In this document: piece after piece, positions 52,356-60,644 of the stretch
Position numbering within the stretch: position 1 is the first letter of the stretch
How the letters are laid out: the number at the start of each line of letters is the position of its first letter
Source: Enterococcus sp. BWR-S5
GTDB lineage: Bacteria; Bacillota; Bacilli; Lactobacillales; Enterococcaceae
DNA length: 64,000 bases
Reading direction: 5' to 3'
Assembly: GCF_016745255.1 (NCBI RefSeq)
Contig: NZ_JADOEQ010000009.1
Span: 1-64,000, forward strand
Made by a program: the position numbers and the translations under genes
Notes under the pieces: model-generated
What the model saw: the letters and a program-made list of their open reading frames with translations, nothing else
Database searches by the model: none
What the model was told of the DNA's origin: nothing

Positions 52356-52358
52356 CTT

Positions 52359-52814
52359 CTACTCTCCATCCAAATAATTAGTTAATAGGTCCTTCAAAGC
52401 TTTTGGTGTTTGTGCTGCTGCAAATTGTTCCTTAAAATCCTGCTTCATCAGCATACGAGCAATTTTTGACAGCAGCTGCAGATGTGTCGTACCTGCCTCT
52501 CCGTCCGGTATGAACAACGCAATCGCATAACGGATAGGTTGACCATCCAAGCTGTCCCATTCTACCCCGCTGGTAAAGCTGACAATCATCACACTAGGTT
52601 CAGTAATTGCTGTGCTTTTGGCATGGGGAATCGCAAAACCATCCATCATTCCGGTCGTTCCTTCCGACTCCCTCAACTCCAACGCTTCATAAACCGGCTG
52701 TGCTGAAGCAGCAATACCTAACACTACCGCCTGGTCAGCTAAAAAACGAAAAACGTCTTTTTTATCAGCATAGCTTTGATTTAAAAAAATATGATTTTCA
52801 GTAATCATTTCCAT
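52359..52814 (-). CDS. PTS fructose-family EIIA component
   Basis: The 151-residue protein has the EIIA-Fru/Mtl fold. GMMDGFAIPHAKSTAITEPS contains the phosphorylated His, and the downstream AIALFIPDGEAGTTHLQLLS fits. It receives phosphate from HPr and passes it to the EIIB domain of the neighbouring EIIBC protein. It lies between the EIIBC gene and lacD in one operon. GGAGGAAT precedes the ATG. Confidence 0.9.
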   Translation of the reverse strand: MEMITENHIFLNQSYADKKDVFRFLADQAVVLGIAASAQPVYEALELRESEGTTGMMDGFAIPHAKSTAITEPSVMIVSFTSGVEWDSLDGQPIRYAIALFIPDGEAGTTHLQLLSKIARMLMKQDFKEQFAAAQTPKALKDLLTNYLDGE

Positions 52815-52947
52815 CGTATTCCTCCTACTAGCTGGTGAATAGAGAAGTGTCCTCCTACAATTACGGCAGCGATTATTGACGACTAAATGGCAGGATAGAC
52901 ACTAACAACTCACACTACTCTGTTTCCTTGCATCAAACTGCTTATTT

Positions 52948-54351
52948 CTAGGCTGCCGCCTTTTCCACTCTGCGTTTTTGAATTAGACCTAAAAGCACAC
53001 CGCCGACAATTGAACCAATTAAAATGGCGATTACCCATAACAAGCCATGAGTCACTACAGGCAGAACCAGAAAACCTCCATGAGGCGCGGGTACCTGCAC
53101 CTTGAACATATACGTCAATACAGCGGCGATTGAAGAGCCCAGCATCATTGTCGGTAAAACACGAATCGGGTCCTTTGCAGCAAAAGGAATTGCTCCCTCT
53201 GTAATATGTGTACTGCCTAAAATGATATTCACTAACCCTGCATTGCGGTCATTGGTATCAAAATACTTGCCAAAGAGAATAACAGCTACTCCGGTAATCA
53301 GCGGGGGAGCAATACATGCCGCAGAAACACCGGCCATAAAACTCGTATTCCCTTCTGCAAGTAATGCTGTTCCTGTAACATAAGCTGCCTTATTGATGGG
53401 ACCTCCCATATCAAAGGCACACATACAACCGACGATGACACCCAATATTAATGGACTGGAATTCTGGAAGCCTGCCAGAAAATCCATCATGCCTTGATTA
53501 ATCGAAGACATTGGTTCCGAAACAAGTGTCATAATCATTCCAGTGATAAAAACACCTAGCACAGGATAAAGAAAAATTGCTTTTAGTCCATCAAGAGATT
53601 TCGGTAAAGAACTAAATACCTTCATCAGTCCAAGAATGACATACCCTGCCAGAAATCCGGAAACAATACCACCAAGAAAGCCTGTTCCGCCGTTGGAAGC
53701 AACTAAACCTCCGACAAAGCCGACCACCAGACCGGGACGTTTCGCAATCCCTTCTGCGATAAAGGCTGACAAAATTGGCACCATCATTCCCATGGCCAAT
53801 CCGCCAATGTCCTTCAACTGTGCCGCAAACTCATTATACTGACTACTACTCGGATCAGCAGAATAGATACCGAACAAGAAAGAAATCGCGACTAGTACTC
53901 CCCCGCTGACAACAAATGGCAGCATATGAGAAACACCATTCATCAGATTTTTATAAATACTATGACCGATTCCGGAAGAACTCTTTGCTTCAACGCTCTC
54001 CTTGACTTGCTCCTGTTCAGCAGTTCCTTGCTTAATGGTTTCTTTGCCGGCTAAAGCTTCGTCGATTAAATGATCCGGCTCTTTGATTCCCTTACTGACG
54101 GACACCTCAATGACTCTTTTCCCAGCAAACCGCTCTGCCTGTACATCCTTATCTGCTGCAATGATTACAGCATCTGCCGCTGCGATTTCCTCTTTGGTCA
54201 AGGCATTTTCTATGCCGACCTGCCCATGAGTCTCAACTTTAATTGTCACGCCTTTTCTTTTTGCCGCCTGTTCTAATGCCTCCTGCGCCATGTAGGTATG
54301 GGCAATTCCTGTCGGACACCCTGTTGCCGCAACGATTTGATAACTACTCAT
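52948..54351 (-). CDS. PTS fructose-family EIIBC component
   Basis: The protein (467 residues from the ATG at 54351) has an N-terminal EIIB domain with the phosphocysteine in VAATGCPTGIAHTYMA. A linker to about residue 130 leads to a C-terminal EIIC membrane domain of about eight to ten segments with GGVLVAISFLFGIY and the conserved CAFDMGGPINKAAY and EGAIPFAAKDP. It imports and phosphorylates a ketohexose at C1. AAGGAGG before 54351 decides the start; the frame opens at 54444. The operon partners suggest tagatose. Confidence 0.92.
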   Translation of the reverse strand: MSSYQIVAATGCPTGIAHTYMAQEALEQAAKRKGVTIKVETHGQVGIENALTKEEIAAADAVIIAADKDVQAERFAGKRVIEVSVSKGIKEPDHLIDEALAGKETIKQGTAEQEQVKESVEAKSSSGIGHSIYKNLMNGVSHMLPFVVSGGVLVAISFLFGIYSADPSSSQYNEFAAQLKDIGGLAMGMMVPILSAFIAEGIAKRPGLVVGFVGGLVASNGGTGFLGGIVSGFLAGYVILGLMKVFSSLPKSLDGLKAIFLYPVLGVFITGMIMTLVSEPMSSINQGMMDFLAGFQNSSPLILGVIVGCMCAFDMGGPINKAAYVTGTALLAEGNTSFMAGVSAACIAPPLITGVAVILFGKYFDTNDRNAGLVNIILGSTHITEGAIPFAAKDPIRVLPTMMLGSSIAAVLTYMFKVQVPAPHGGFLVLPVVTHGLLWVIAILIGSIVGGVLLGLIQKRRVEKAAA

Positions 54352-54465
54352 TACTTTTTCCTCCTTCTTGCTTTTATATTCCCTTACTCTGCGAGCTTCC
54401 TCTACAACAATTTCTATAAGTAAAAACCTGTCAGTCACTCTCACTCACCTTTTCAGCAAATTCTC

Positions 54466-55401
54466 CTAATCCATAGGAAGCTTTCGAATATGAATCTGTT
54501 GGCTCAACGCTTCCACATCAGACAAATCTGTCAGTCCCTTTTGAAAAGCAGTCGAGCTGGCTGCTGCAAGGCTATAAGTCAAATTTTCTTCCGGAGATAT
54601 ACCCTTCAAATAATTTCCGATAAAGCAGCCTAACAGTGTATCTCCGGCACAGGCTGTATTTACCACTTTCCCTGTCGGGGCATTTCCATGAAATACTGCT
54701 CCCTCTGTAATATACAGTCCACCTGCGTCGCCAAGTGATACAAGCACATGTCGAGCCCCTTTCTCAATAAGCTTTTTCCCGTAAAAAACACATTCTTCAA
54801 AGGTCAGTACCTCTTTACCAAACCATTCTGCCAGCTCATCTTCATTCGGCTTCAGTAGAAATGGCTGATATGGTAAGCAATCCAGTACCTGTCGATAGCT
54901 CGTATCGATAATCAAGTGAACCCCGTTTTGGGCAGTTACTCGGCCAATTTTCTCAAAAACTGTTGGCTCTACCCCTTGCGGCAAGCTGCCGGAAATACAC
55001 AGATAACTCCCGGAAGGAATTTTTTTTATCTGTTCCAATAAATGATTTACTTCTTCTTTCGAAATATTCGGCCCTTTGTTTACAAGCTTATATTCGCTCT
55101 TAGGATGATTCACCTGCGTAAAAACATTGATTCGTGTCATCCCCTCTACCTCTACAAAATCCGTTTGAATTCCCTTTTCTATCAAAAACTGATCAATGTA
55201 TGCGCCTGTAAAACCGGCGCTAAAGCCAAGTGCTGTACTGCTTTGATTCAACTGCTTTAGAATCAGTGATACGTTGACCCCTTTTCCATTCGCTTGAATA
55301 TCATCATCAATACTTCGATTCACAACATCCGGCTCCAACGCATCCGTTTCAATAAACAAATCAATCGCCAGATTCATCGTGCAGGTATAAATCGCTGCCA
55401 T
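54466..55401 (-). CDS. 1-phosphohexose kinase (FruK/TagK-like, PfkB family)
   Basis: A 311-residue PfkB-family kinase. The substrate-binding QANGKGVNVSLILKQLNQSS with the GKGVN box and the C-terminal catalytic NTACAGDTLLGCFIGNYL with the active-site Asp are clear. CTMNLAIDLFIETDALEPDV at the start is typical of the 1-phosphofructokinase/tagatose-6-phosphate kinase branch. As the first gene of an operon with EIIBC, EIIA and LacD, it most likely phosphorylates tagatose-1-phosphate to the 1,6-bisphosphate. Fructose-1-phosphate is the alternative substrate. Confidence 0.85.
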   Translation of the reverse strand: MAAIYTCTMNLAIDLFIETDALEPDVVNRSIDDDIQANGKGVNVSLILKQLNQSSTALGFSAGFTGAYIDQFLIEKGIQTDFVEVEGMTRINVFTQVNHPKSEYKLVNKGPNISKEEVNHLLEQIKKIPSGSYLCISGSLPQGVEPTVFEKIGRVTAQNGVHLIIDTSYRQVLDCLPYQPFLLKPNEDELAEWFGKEVLTFEECVFYGKKLIEKGARHVLVSLGDAGGLYITEGAVFHGNAPTGKVVNTACAGDTLLGCFIGNYLKGISPEENLTYSLAAASSTAFQKGLTDLSDVEALSQQIHIRKLPMD

Positions 55402-55445
55402 CGTCTCCCCCTCTTCCTTGCTCTTTCTTGGCTTTATTATGCTAC

Positions 55446-55468
55446 AGAAAACATGGAAAATGTTTTCT
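55446..55468. promoter_or_regulatory. Probable RpiR operator in divergent promoter region
   Basis: AGAAAACAT and ATGTTTTCT are exact inverted arms separated by five bases, lying between the kinase and the RpiR-family gene. Confidence 0.65.
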
Positions 55469-55610
55469 AAAACAGGTAGCCTTGATGAAAACTTTTACAA
55501 AATAAAAAAAGAGGGTACAATACGTTTTAGAAGGCTGAAGCATGTCCAATGTTTTAAAACGCTGGGGCAAAGTGATTTTGTCCTATGAAAATTGTAAAAG
55601 GAGAAAAACT

Positions 55611-56369
55611 ATGAGTGCCCAATTAAGTGATACAGAAAAGTACCTTTGGCAGTTTATTCAGGAACACATCGAGCATATCCCCTCCTATTCCATCGTCAAG
55701 CTAAGTGAAGAAGCCAATGTCTCTACAGCTACAATTGTCAGAACGATGAAGAAAAAGGGCTATGAGGGCTTCACTTCTTTTAAACATTCCTTGAAGGATC
55801 AGGCAAACACGATGATTAACTACTCTGTTGTTGAAAAGGTCGATAATGAAATCAAAAAAGCCATTTTAAAAAACGAGCAGGAGGTTATTCGCTCCATTAA
55901 TATGATTGACAGCGGGGTCATCGAGGATGCTGTTCAAAAATGCTACTCTGCCAAACGCATCGTCATCTTCGCCCGCGGTTTCTCTGAGCTGATTGCTGAG
56001 GAAATGATGGTAAAATTCCAGTTAGCAGGAAAGTACTCTCAGATGCATACGGACCCAAATATTATCACCAGCATCAGTAAAAAGCTGGCAGATGATGACT
56101 TTGTTATTTTTGTTTCTCTAAACGGTGAGACACCGGAATTAGTTGTTGCTGCACAAAATTGCTACGACCAGGAAATTAGTACCCTCACCATCTCTGCCAA
56201 TCGAACAAGCCAACTGGTCAGCCTTTCCGAATTAGCATGTATCGGCTTCAAATCGGAAGGCTCTTACTTCCCCGACTATGAAGTTCGTTCTAGGCTGCCG
56301 CTCTCTGTCATTGCCAGAATCCTATTAGATGCCTATGCAATACGCAGTCAAAACAAGCCCATGCACTAA
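55611..56369 (+). CDS. RpiR-family regulator of the PTS operon
   Basis: The protein (252 residues from the ATG at 55611) has an N-terminal RpiR helix-turn-helix (YSIVKLSEEANVSTATIVRT, MKKKGYEGFTSFKHSLKDQA) and a C-terminal SIS domain that binds phosphosugars (AKRIVIFARGFSELIAEEMM, DDFVIFVSLNGETPELVVAA). It is divergent from the kinase gene, with a palindromic site in the gap. AAAGGAG precedes the chosen ATG; the frame opens at 55542. The effector is probably the sugar phosphate made by the operon. Confidence 0.9.
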   Translation: MSAQLSDTEKYLWQFIQEHIEHIPSYSIVKLSEEANVSTATIVRTMKKKGYEGFTSFKHSLKDQANTMINYSVVEKVDNEIKKAILKNEQEVIRSINMIDSGVIEDAVQKCYSAKRIVIFARGFSELIAEEMMVKFQLAGKYSQMHTDPNIITSISKKLADDDFVIFVSLNGETPELVVAAQNCYDQEISTLTISANRTSQLVSLSELACIGFKSEGSYFPDYEVRSRLPLSVIARILLDAYAIRSQNKPMH

Positions 56370-56415
56370 AAGAACCGCCTGTATGAATGGTGTATTCAAA
56401 CAGGCGGTTCTTTTC
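56369..56415. terminator. Bidirectional terminator
   Basis: AAAAGAACCGCCTGT pairs exactly with ACAGGCGGTTCTTTT; the left arm begins within the RpiR stop codon. Confidence 0.9.
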
Positions 56416-56422
56416 TCTAGCT

Positions 56423-56824
56423 TCAGACGCGATTCTTTTCTTTTTTAAAGGAACAAAGGATACTCCATTTGGCTTGGTGATGCGCCATAAACGTTTCCTG
56501 ATCCAGCTTCTTAATTGCTATGATTTGCTTTCTGACGGCCTCCGCATCCAAGATACTATAGGCTCGTAAATCAATCAAATCCACATAGGTTGTGTTGCCA
56601 TACAAATAAGCCATTCGTGGAATCAGCGAGCGATTCGGATAACCAATCAAGACGATATCCGCTGAGATAAATCGCTGCTTCATCTCCGTATACGACGCAA
56701 TCATCAGCTCAACATCCCCGTCTTCTGCCATTAACCCTTTCAATTTCTCATGCAGGACTCTTACTATGTCAAAGCCTGCTCGTTTTTCATCTTCGACTAG
56801 CAGTACTCTTGTTTTTTTGTTCAT
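56423..56824 (-). CDS. Hypothetical protein, possibly PTS EIIB-like fold
   Basis: A 133-residue alpha/beta protein. VLLVEDEKRAGFDIVRVLHE at the start resembles a receiver or EIIB first strand, and ADIVLIGYPNRSLIPRMAYL with TYVDLIDLRAYSILDAEAV resembles the middle of lactose/cellobiose EIIB proteins (a Yxx-D pattern). The phosphorylated Cys of EIIB is absent. It may be a degenerate sensor domain; I cannot assign a function. It converges with the RpiR gene. Confidence 0.55.
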   Translation of the reverse strand: MNKKTRVLLVEDEKRAGFDIVRVLHEKLKGLMAEDGDVELMIASYTEMKQRFISADIVLIGYPNRSLIPRMAYLYGNTTYVDLIDLRAYSILDAEAVRKQIIAIKKLDQETFMAHHQAKWSILCSFKKEKNRV

Positions 56825-57015
56825 TTCTTTTACCTCCTTGTATATCCAAACCTTTTACCATCAATAGCAGGAACTGGAAACGGCGCTTCGGTTATGCCGA
56901 CGCCCATCATCCGTACAAACACAGTGTATAGGTTAGAGTCAGGTTTAAGTCAACAGTTTACGACCGAAATATTAATTTTTTCCTTCCTTTTTCTTAAAAA
57001 AGTTTATAACTCTCC

Positions 57016-57046
57016 TTGACCCTCCTGTTAGGGGAGGATATATGCT
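57016..57046 (+). promoter_or_regulatory. MerR-type promoter with 19-bp spacer before the ABC exporter
   Basis: TTGACC and TATGCT are separated by 19 bases, and the spacer holds the palindrome CCTCC-TGTTAG-GGGAGG. The operon it drives ends with a MerR-family gene, the expected regulator. Confidence 0.8.
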
Positions 57047-57068
57047 CTTAATGAGAGGAGGAATGATT

Positions 57069-57791
57069 GTGGAAAATCATATTATTGTCAAAGAGCTGGT
57101 GAAGGAAATTGGAGGGCGAACCATTGTCGATCAGCTGTCATTTTCTGTAAAAAAAGGTCAGGTCTTTGGTTTGTTAGGCTCTAATGGTGCAGGAAAAACG
57201 ACGACTATTGAGTGCATCCTAGGTATCAAGAAGTTCAATAACGGAGAGGTGCAGCTGCTGGGGGAAACGCCGGGGAAAAACCGCAAAACACTGTTTCAAA
57301 AAATTGGTGTCCAGCTGCAGGCCTCCAGTTACCAAAACAACATCAAGGTCTCAGAGCTGTGTGAGGAAATCTCCGTTTTATATGACCAACCGAGAGATTA
57401 TCGAGAATTACTGGACATGTTCCATCTCTCTCAATACGAAAAGCAGCCCGTCGAAAAGCTGTCAGGAGGAGAAAAGCAAAAGCTGTCGATTATTCTGGCA
57501 CTAATTCCGGACCCTGAAATCATCTTTCTGGACGAGCTGACTACGGGATTGGATACAGAAGCCAGAAGAGACGTCTGGGCAATCCTCAAACAACTGAAAG
57601 CTTCCGGTATCACAATTTTTCTAACTACTCACTACATGGAGGAAGCCGAAGCCTTGTGTGATTATCTCTATTTGATTAATAAAGGAAAGAAGGTCATCGA
57701 GGGTACCGTTTCGGAGCTGATTCAACAAAGTGGTACTGCGAATTTAGAGGATGCTTATCTGCATCATATGGAGGGAGTAAGCTATGCATAA
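57069..57791 (+). CDS. ABC transporter ATP-binding protein (drug/lantibiotic export type)
   Basis: The protein (240 residues) has Walker A LLGSNGAGKTTTIECILG, Q-loop LQASSYQNN, signature KLSGGEKQKLSIILAL and Walker B EIIFLDELTTGLD, with the H-loop LTTHYMEEAE. The frame opens at 57042 inside the -10 element, so I use the GTG at 57069, which has GAGAGGAGG at good spacing; an ATG at 57063 is the alternative. Its stop overlaps the permease start by eight bases. CcmA/NatA-like exporters with ABC-2 permeases carry drugs or peptides out. Confidence 0.88.
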   Translation: MENHIIVKELVKEIGGRTIVDQLSFSVKKGQVFGLLGSNGAGKTTTIECILGIKKFNNGEVQLLGETPGKNRKTLFQKIGVQLQASSYQNNIKVSELCEEISVLYDQPRDYRELLDMFHLSQYEKQPVEKLSGGEKQKLSIILALIPDPEIIFLDELTTGLDTEARRDVWAILKQLKASGITIFLTTHYMEEAEALCDYLYLINKGKKVIEGTVSELIQQSGTANLEDAYLHHMEGVSYA

Positions 57792-58524
57792 ATTTTTAAC
57801 ACTGGTCAAAATTGAAGGGAAATTGGGCTTGCGCTCGCTGGATGGCGTACTGTTTGGTATCGGTATGCCCTTGGGGATTTTAATCCTCATTTCTTTTATC
57901 GCCGGCAATCAGCAAGTCGCTCACGGCAATTATACTTTTTTAGACAGCAGCTTCAGCTCCTTGCTTGCTGTCGGCATATGTGCCACAGCATTTATGGGCA
58001 TACCATTGACAATTTGCGATTATCGCGATAAAAAGATATTGAAGCATTACTGTGTCACACCTGCCAGCCCGACCTTAATTCTGACTGTTCAATTTTTCGT
58101 CGGTATGCTGACAGCTGTTGCCTCAGCAGTAACAATCATTATTGCTGCCACTGTTTTCCTAGGTTACCAAATGACCGGCAGCTGGCTGGTTCTGATTGGC
58201 GCATACTTTTTAGTGATGCTCTCCATGTACAGCATCGGCATGTTGATTGCCAGTCTTTGTCCGACATTGAAAATCGCTAATCTGGTTTGTACCTTTGTTT
58301 ATTTCCCGATGCTGTTCCTATCCGGAGCAGTCATTCCGTTTGAGCTGTTTCCCAAGTCCTTTCAAACTATCGCAAGTGTTCTGCCGCTCACTCAGGGAAT
58401 CAAATTATTGAAATCTATCACCTTAAATGAGCCGATTGGGAATCCACTGATGATTGTTGTGCTGATGGTTACAATCGCCTTGATTTGCGGCTCACTGGCA
58501 ATCAAGCTGTTTCGCTGGGAATAG
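57784..58524 (+). CDS. ABC-2 type permease
   Basis: A 246-residue membrane protein with six hydrophobic segments. It carries ABC-2 signatures: ICATAFMGIPLTICDYRDKK after the second helix region and LVCTFVYFPMLFLSGAVIPF followed by LPLTQGIKLLKSI. It forms the membrane half of the exporter with the preceding ATPase. The overlap with that gene shows translational coupling; the MerR gene follows after 87 bases. The substrate is unknown but probably the ligand of the MerR/GyrI sensor. Confidence 0.87.
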   Translation: MHKFLTLVKIEGKLGLRSLDGVLFGIGMPLGILILISFIAGNQQVAHGNYTFLDSSFSSLLAVGICATAFMGIPLTICDYRDKKILKHYCVTPASPTLILTVQFFVGMLTAVASAVTIIIAATVFLGYQMTGSWLVLIGAYFLVMLSMYSIGMLIASLCPTLKIANLVCTFVYFPMLFLSGAVIPFELFPKSFQTIASVLPLTQGIKLLKSITLNEPIGNPLMIVVLMVTIALICGSLAIKLFRWE

Positions 58525-58611
58525 TCCAACACTGTCATGTCACGTCTGCAAATGAAGCAACGGCGTGACTGACTTTTCCATCAAAAATAAGCGTAAGATA
58601 GGAGACCTGTT

Positions 58612-59448
58612 ATGACTATTGACTGTAAGAAAGAAGAAGAAAAGCTCTACCGTATTGGTCTGTTTTCACGAATGAATCATGTAACAATCAAAGCCCTGCG
58701 TCACTATGATGATGTCGGTTTGCTGAAGCCGCAGTTTATTGATCCCGAAAACGGCTACCGTTATTACAGCTACAGCCAGCTGCCTGTCCTCCATCAATTA
58801 CTTGCTTTACGAGAAATCGGCTGCTCTTTGGAGGAAATCAAACAGGTACAAAACGGTACAAATGAAGAAAACTTGTTAAGAAGGAAAAAACAGCAGCTGC
58901 TGAAGGAAATTGCCGATCGAACAGCTATGTTATCGCTGCTGGAAGGCTACGTACAGACAAAGGATGAGGAAACGGCCTATCATCCGGTGATTAAGGAATT
59001 ACCGGAAGTAACTGTCGCCTCTATGCAGCTTCAGTTGCCGAATTACGGCGCTTTATTTACACATATGCCCGCTATGGGAGCGGAGATGGAGCGCTTAGGC
59101 TGCGAATGTATTGATCCTGGTTACTGCTTCAATATCTATCATGATGGGGAATATCGGGAAGAAGATATCAATGCCGAAATCTGTGAAGCCGTCGTAGAAA
59201 GAAAAGAAGACAGTGAAACAATTACCTTCAAGGAGTTTCCCAAAGTGGAAACAGCCGTCTGCGTGCTTCATCAAGGTCCTTATGAAGGATTTCCTAAAGC
59301 CTATGCGGCTGCGGTTCGTTTTATTGAGGTCAACGGCTATGACATCAGCGGTCCTCCACGAGAGCATTATATTGATGGACTCTGGAATAAAGAAACTGAA
59401 GCAGAATGGCTGACAGAGATTCAATTCCCGGTTCAAAAAAACGATTAG
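58612..59448 (+). CDS. MerR-family regulator with GyrI-like multidrug-sensing domain
   Basis: The 278-residue protein has a MerR HTH (RIGLFSRMNHVTIKALRHYD, ENGYRYYSYSQLPVLHQLLA), a dimerisation coiled coil (about residues 85-125) and a C-terminal GyrI-like domain. That domain ends REHYIDGLWNKETEAEWLTE. This is the BmrR layout, in which a bulky drug bound to the sensor activates the promoter. The promoter at 57016 in front of the exporter has the required 19-bp spacer. The stop codon overlaps the terminus of a repeat element. Confidence 0.9.
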   Translation: MTIDCKKEEEKLYRIGLFSRMNHVTIKALRHYDDVGLLKPQFIDPENGYRYYSYSQLPVLHQLLALREIGCSLEEIKQVQNGTNEENLLRRKKQQLLKEIADRTAMLSLLEGYVQTKDEETAYHPVIKELPEVTVASMQLQLPNYGALFTHMPAMGAEMERLGCECIDPGYCFNIYHDGEYREEDINAEICEAVVERKEDSETITFKEFPKVETAVCVLHQGPYEGFPKAYAAAVRFIEVNGYDISGPPREHYIDGLWNKETEAEWLTEIQFPVQKND

Positions 59449-59674
59449 AAAAGCTGAACGAGCTTGTCCAGCTTCCGAACAATAAGACAAAACAACTACT
59501 AATTGGCTAGCTCCTCTTAATGAAGTAACTGCCTCTTTAAGTGAATCAGTTACTTGCAGCATCGCTTTGCATCCCATTCTACTAGCAGTTCCTACACAAG
59601 TAGAACTCGCAGTGCTCTTTACCACTGAAGGCAGTTTATCTTATCGTCAAGTGAGCTGACTCGTGAAGCTAGAC
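59448..59674. repeat. Structured intergenic repeat element, complete
   Basis: It starts GAAAAGCTGAAC (59448-59459) and ends GTGAAGCTAGAC (59663-59674). It is homologous over about 170 bases to 9654-9830, including the hairpins GTAACTG/CAGTTAC (59525-59553) and TTCTACT/AGTAGAA (59577-59605). With the next element it fills the 475-base gap before the sigma operon. Confidence 0.7.
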
Positions 59675-59679
59675 AAATA

Positions 59680-59795
59680 GAAAAGCTGAACAGAGCGGGA
59701 ACTTCTAAGCAATATAGGAACTTGACTCGATGATACTCTTTATCATCGAAGACAAGTTATCTTATTGCCGAAGAAGTTGCTCTGTGAAGCTAGAC
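59680..59795. repeat. Structured intergenic repeat element, short form
   Basis: It has the same termini as its neighbour. The interior is an imperfect inverted repeat (AGAGC-AACTTCT-GCAATA arms meeting near 59738), as in the element at 9534-9650. Confidence 0.7.
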
Positions 59796-59856
59796 AACGT
59801 CCTCAGGATTCCCTTGATATCGCTGGATTCACAGTCATAAAAATTTTATAGTGAAC

Positions 59857-59906
59857 AAAAATACGTGAAGCCTCCCTCCAAACAAAGGGTAGCTTCGCGT
59901 ATTTTT
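59857..59906 (-). terminator. Terminator of the sigma-factor operon
   Basis: AAAAATACG-GAAGC and GCTTC-CGTATTTTT form a long stem with a T-run on the minus strand, just after the last gene of the operon. Confidence 0.8.
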
Positions 59907-59923
59907 CTCTTTATACAAACGCC

Positions 59924-60559
59924 TTATTTTACAATTTCAACGGGCTGAAAGACTGTTTGCCGCTCTTCCTTATGGTCGTATTCGTCATAGGGGTTGAATA
60001 AAATTCTGTTTCCCTGCCAGCTCAGCTGATAGGTGGCCTGCAAGGTTTGGTTCGTCAGATGAAATTCCTCGTGAAATATATTTCCATCAAAGGTATATAC
60101 ACTTGATGTCGCCGGCTTAGCTGTCGGTTCCAAGGATTCACCTGTTCTTGTATTGACTGTCTCCAATTTTCGTTCTGTTTCCGTGAATGTGTGAATCGTG
60201 GAAAATTCGACAGAGCTAAGGTCTTCTCCCAATTCCTCCAAGTAAGTATCTACTGCCATCCACTTATACTTCATTAAATCCTTTTTAGTAACCTGTGCGC
60301 CATGCTCGATATCGATAAGACGTACAGCGACCGTCTCATCAACAACAGCCTCTTCTGACTGAGCTTCTTCAACACTGCTCACTTGTGTTTCCTTTGGTAA
60401 AGCGAATGGCTTGTCTGCTACCTTATTCAGCTTTGCTCCCGCTGTGGTTTCCTGCCCTGCATCAGCTGGCTGGTTCGTGGTGTACAAAAGAATGGCTCCA
60501 CCTAAAGATACTACGCCGACACTTACTATTACCCATTTCCCTAATGCTCGTTTCATCAT
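59924..60559 (-). CDS. Envelope protein related to the anti-sigma factor
   Basis: A 211-residue protein with a short basic start, one membrane segment (WVIVSVGVVSLGGAILLYTT) and an extracytoplasmic part. Its last 40 residues (LSWQGNRILFNPYDEYDHKE, then ERQTVFQP) match the end of the upstream anti-sigma protein. The membrane anchor and shared domain suggest that both bind the same ligand or each other at the cell surface. ATG 60559 is preferred because GGAGAG precedes it. It is the third gene of the ECF operon. Confidence 0.7.
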   Translation of the reverse strand: MMKRALGKWVIVSVGVVSLGGAILLYTTNQPADAGQETTAGAKLNKVADKPFALPKETQVSSVEEAQSEEAVVDETVAVRLIDIEHGAQVTKKDLMKYKWMAVDTYLEELGEDLSSVEFSTIHTFTETERKLETVNTRTGESLEPTAKPATSSVYTFDGNIFHEEFHLTNQTLQATYQLSWQGNRILFNPYDEYDHKEERQTVFQPVEIVK

Positions 60560-60644
60560 TGTCACTCTCCTATCGATTTGTCAGCAGCAATAACTAACCG
60601 CTTCATAAGAATAGTGGCGGAAACACCGGAAATGGTTTCAGCTT

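Noticed and set aside
59095-59625. Minus-strand frame of 176 residues opposite the MerR gene and repeat
   Set aside because: It is antisense to a well-supported regulator gene and runs into repeat sequence; no protein features.
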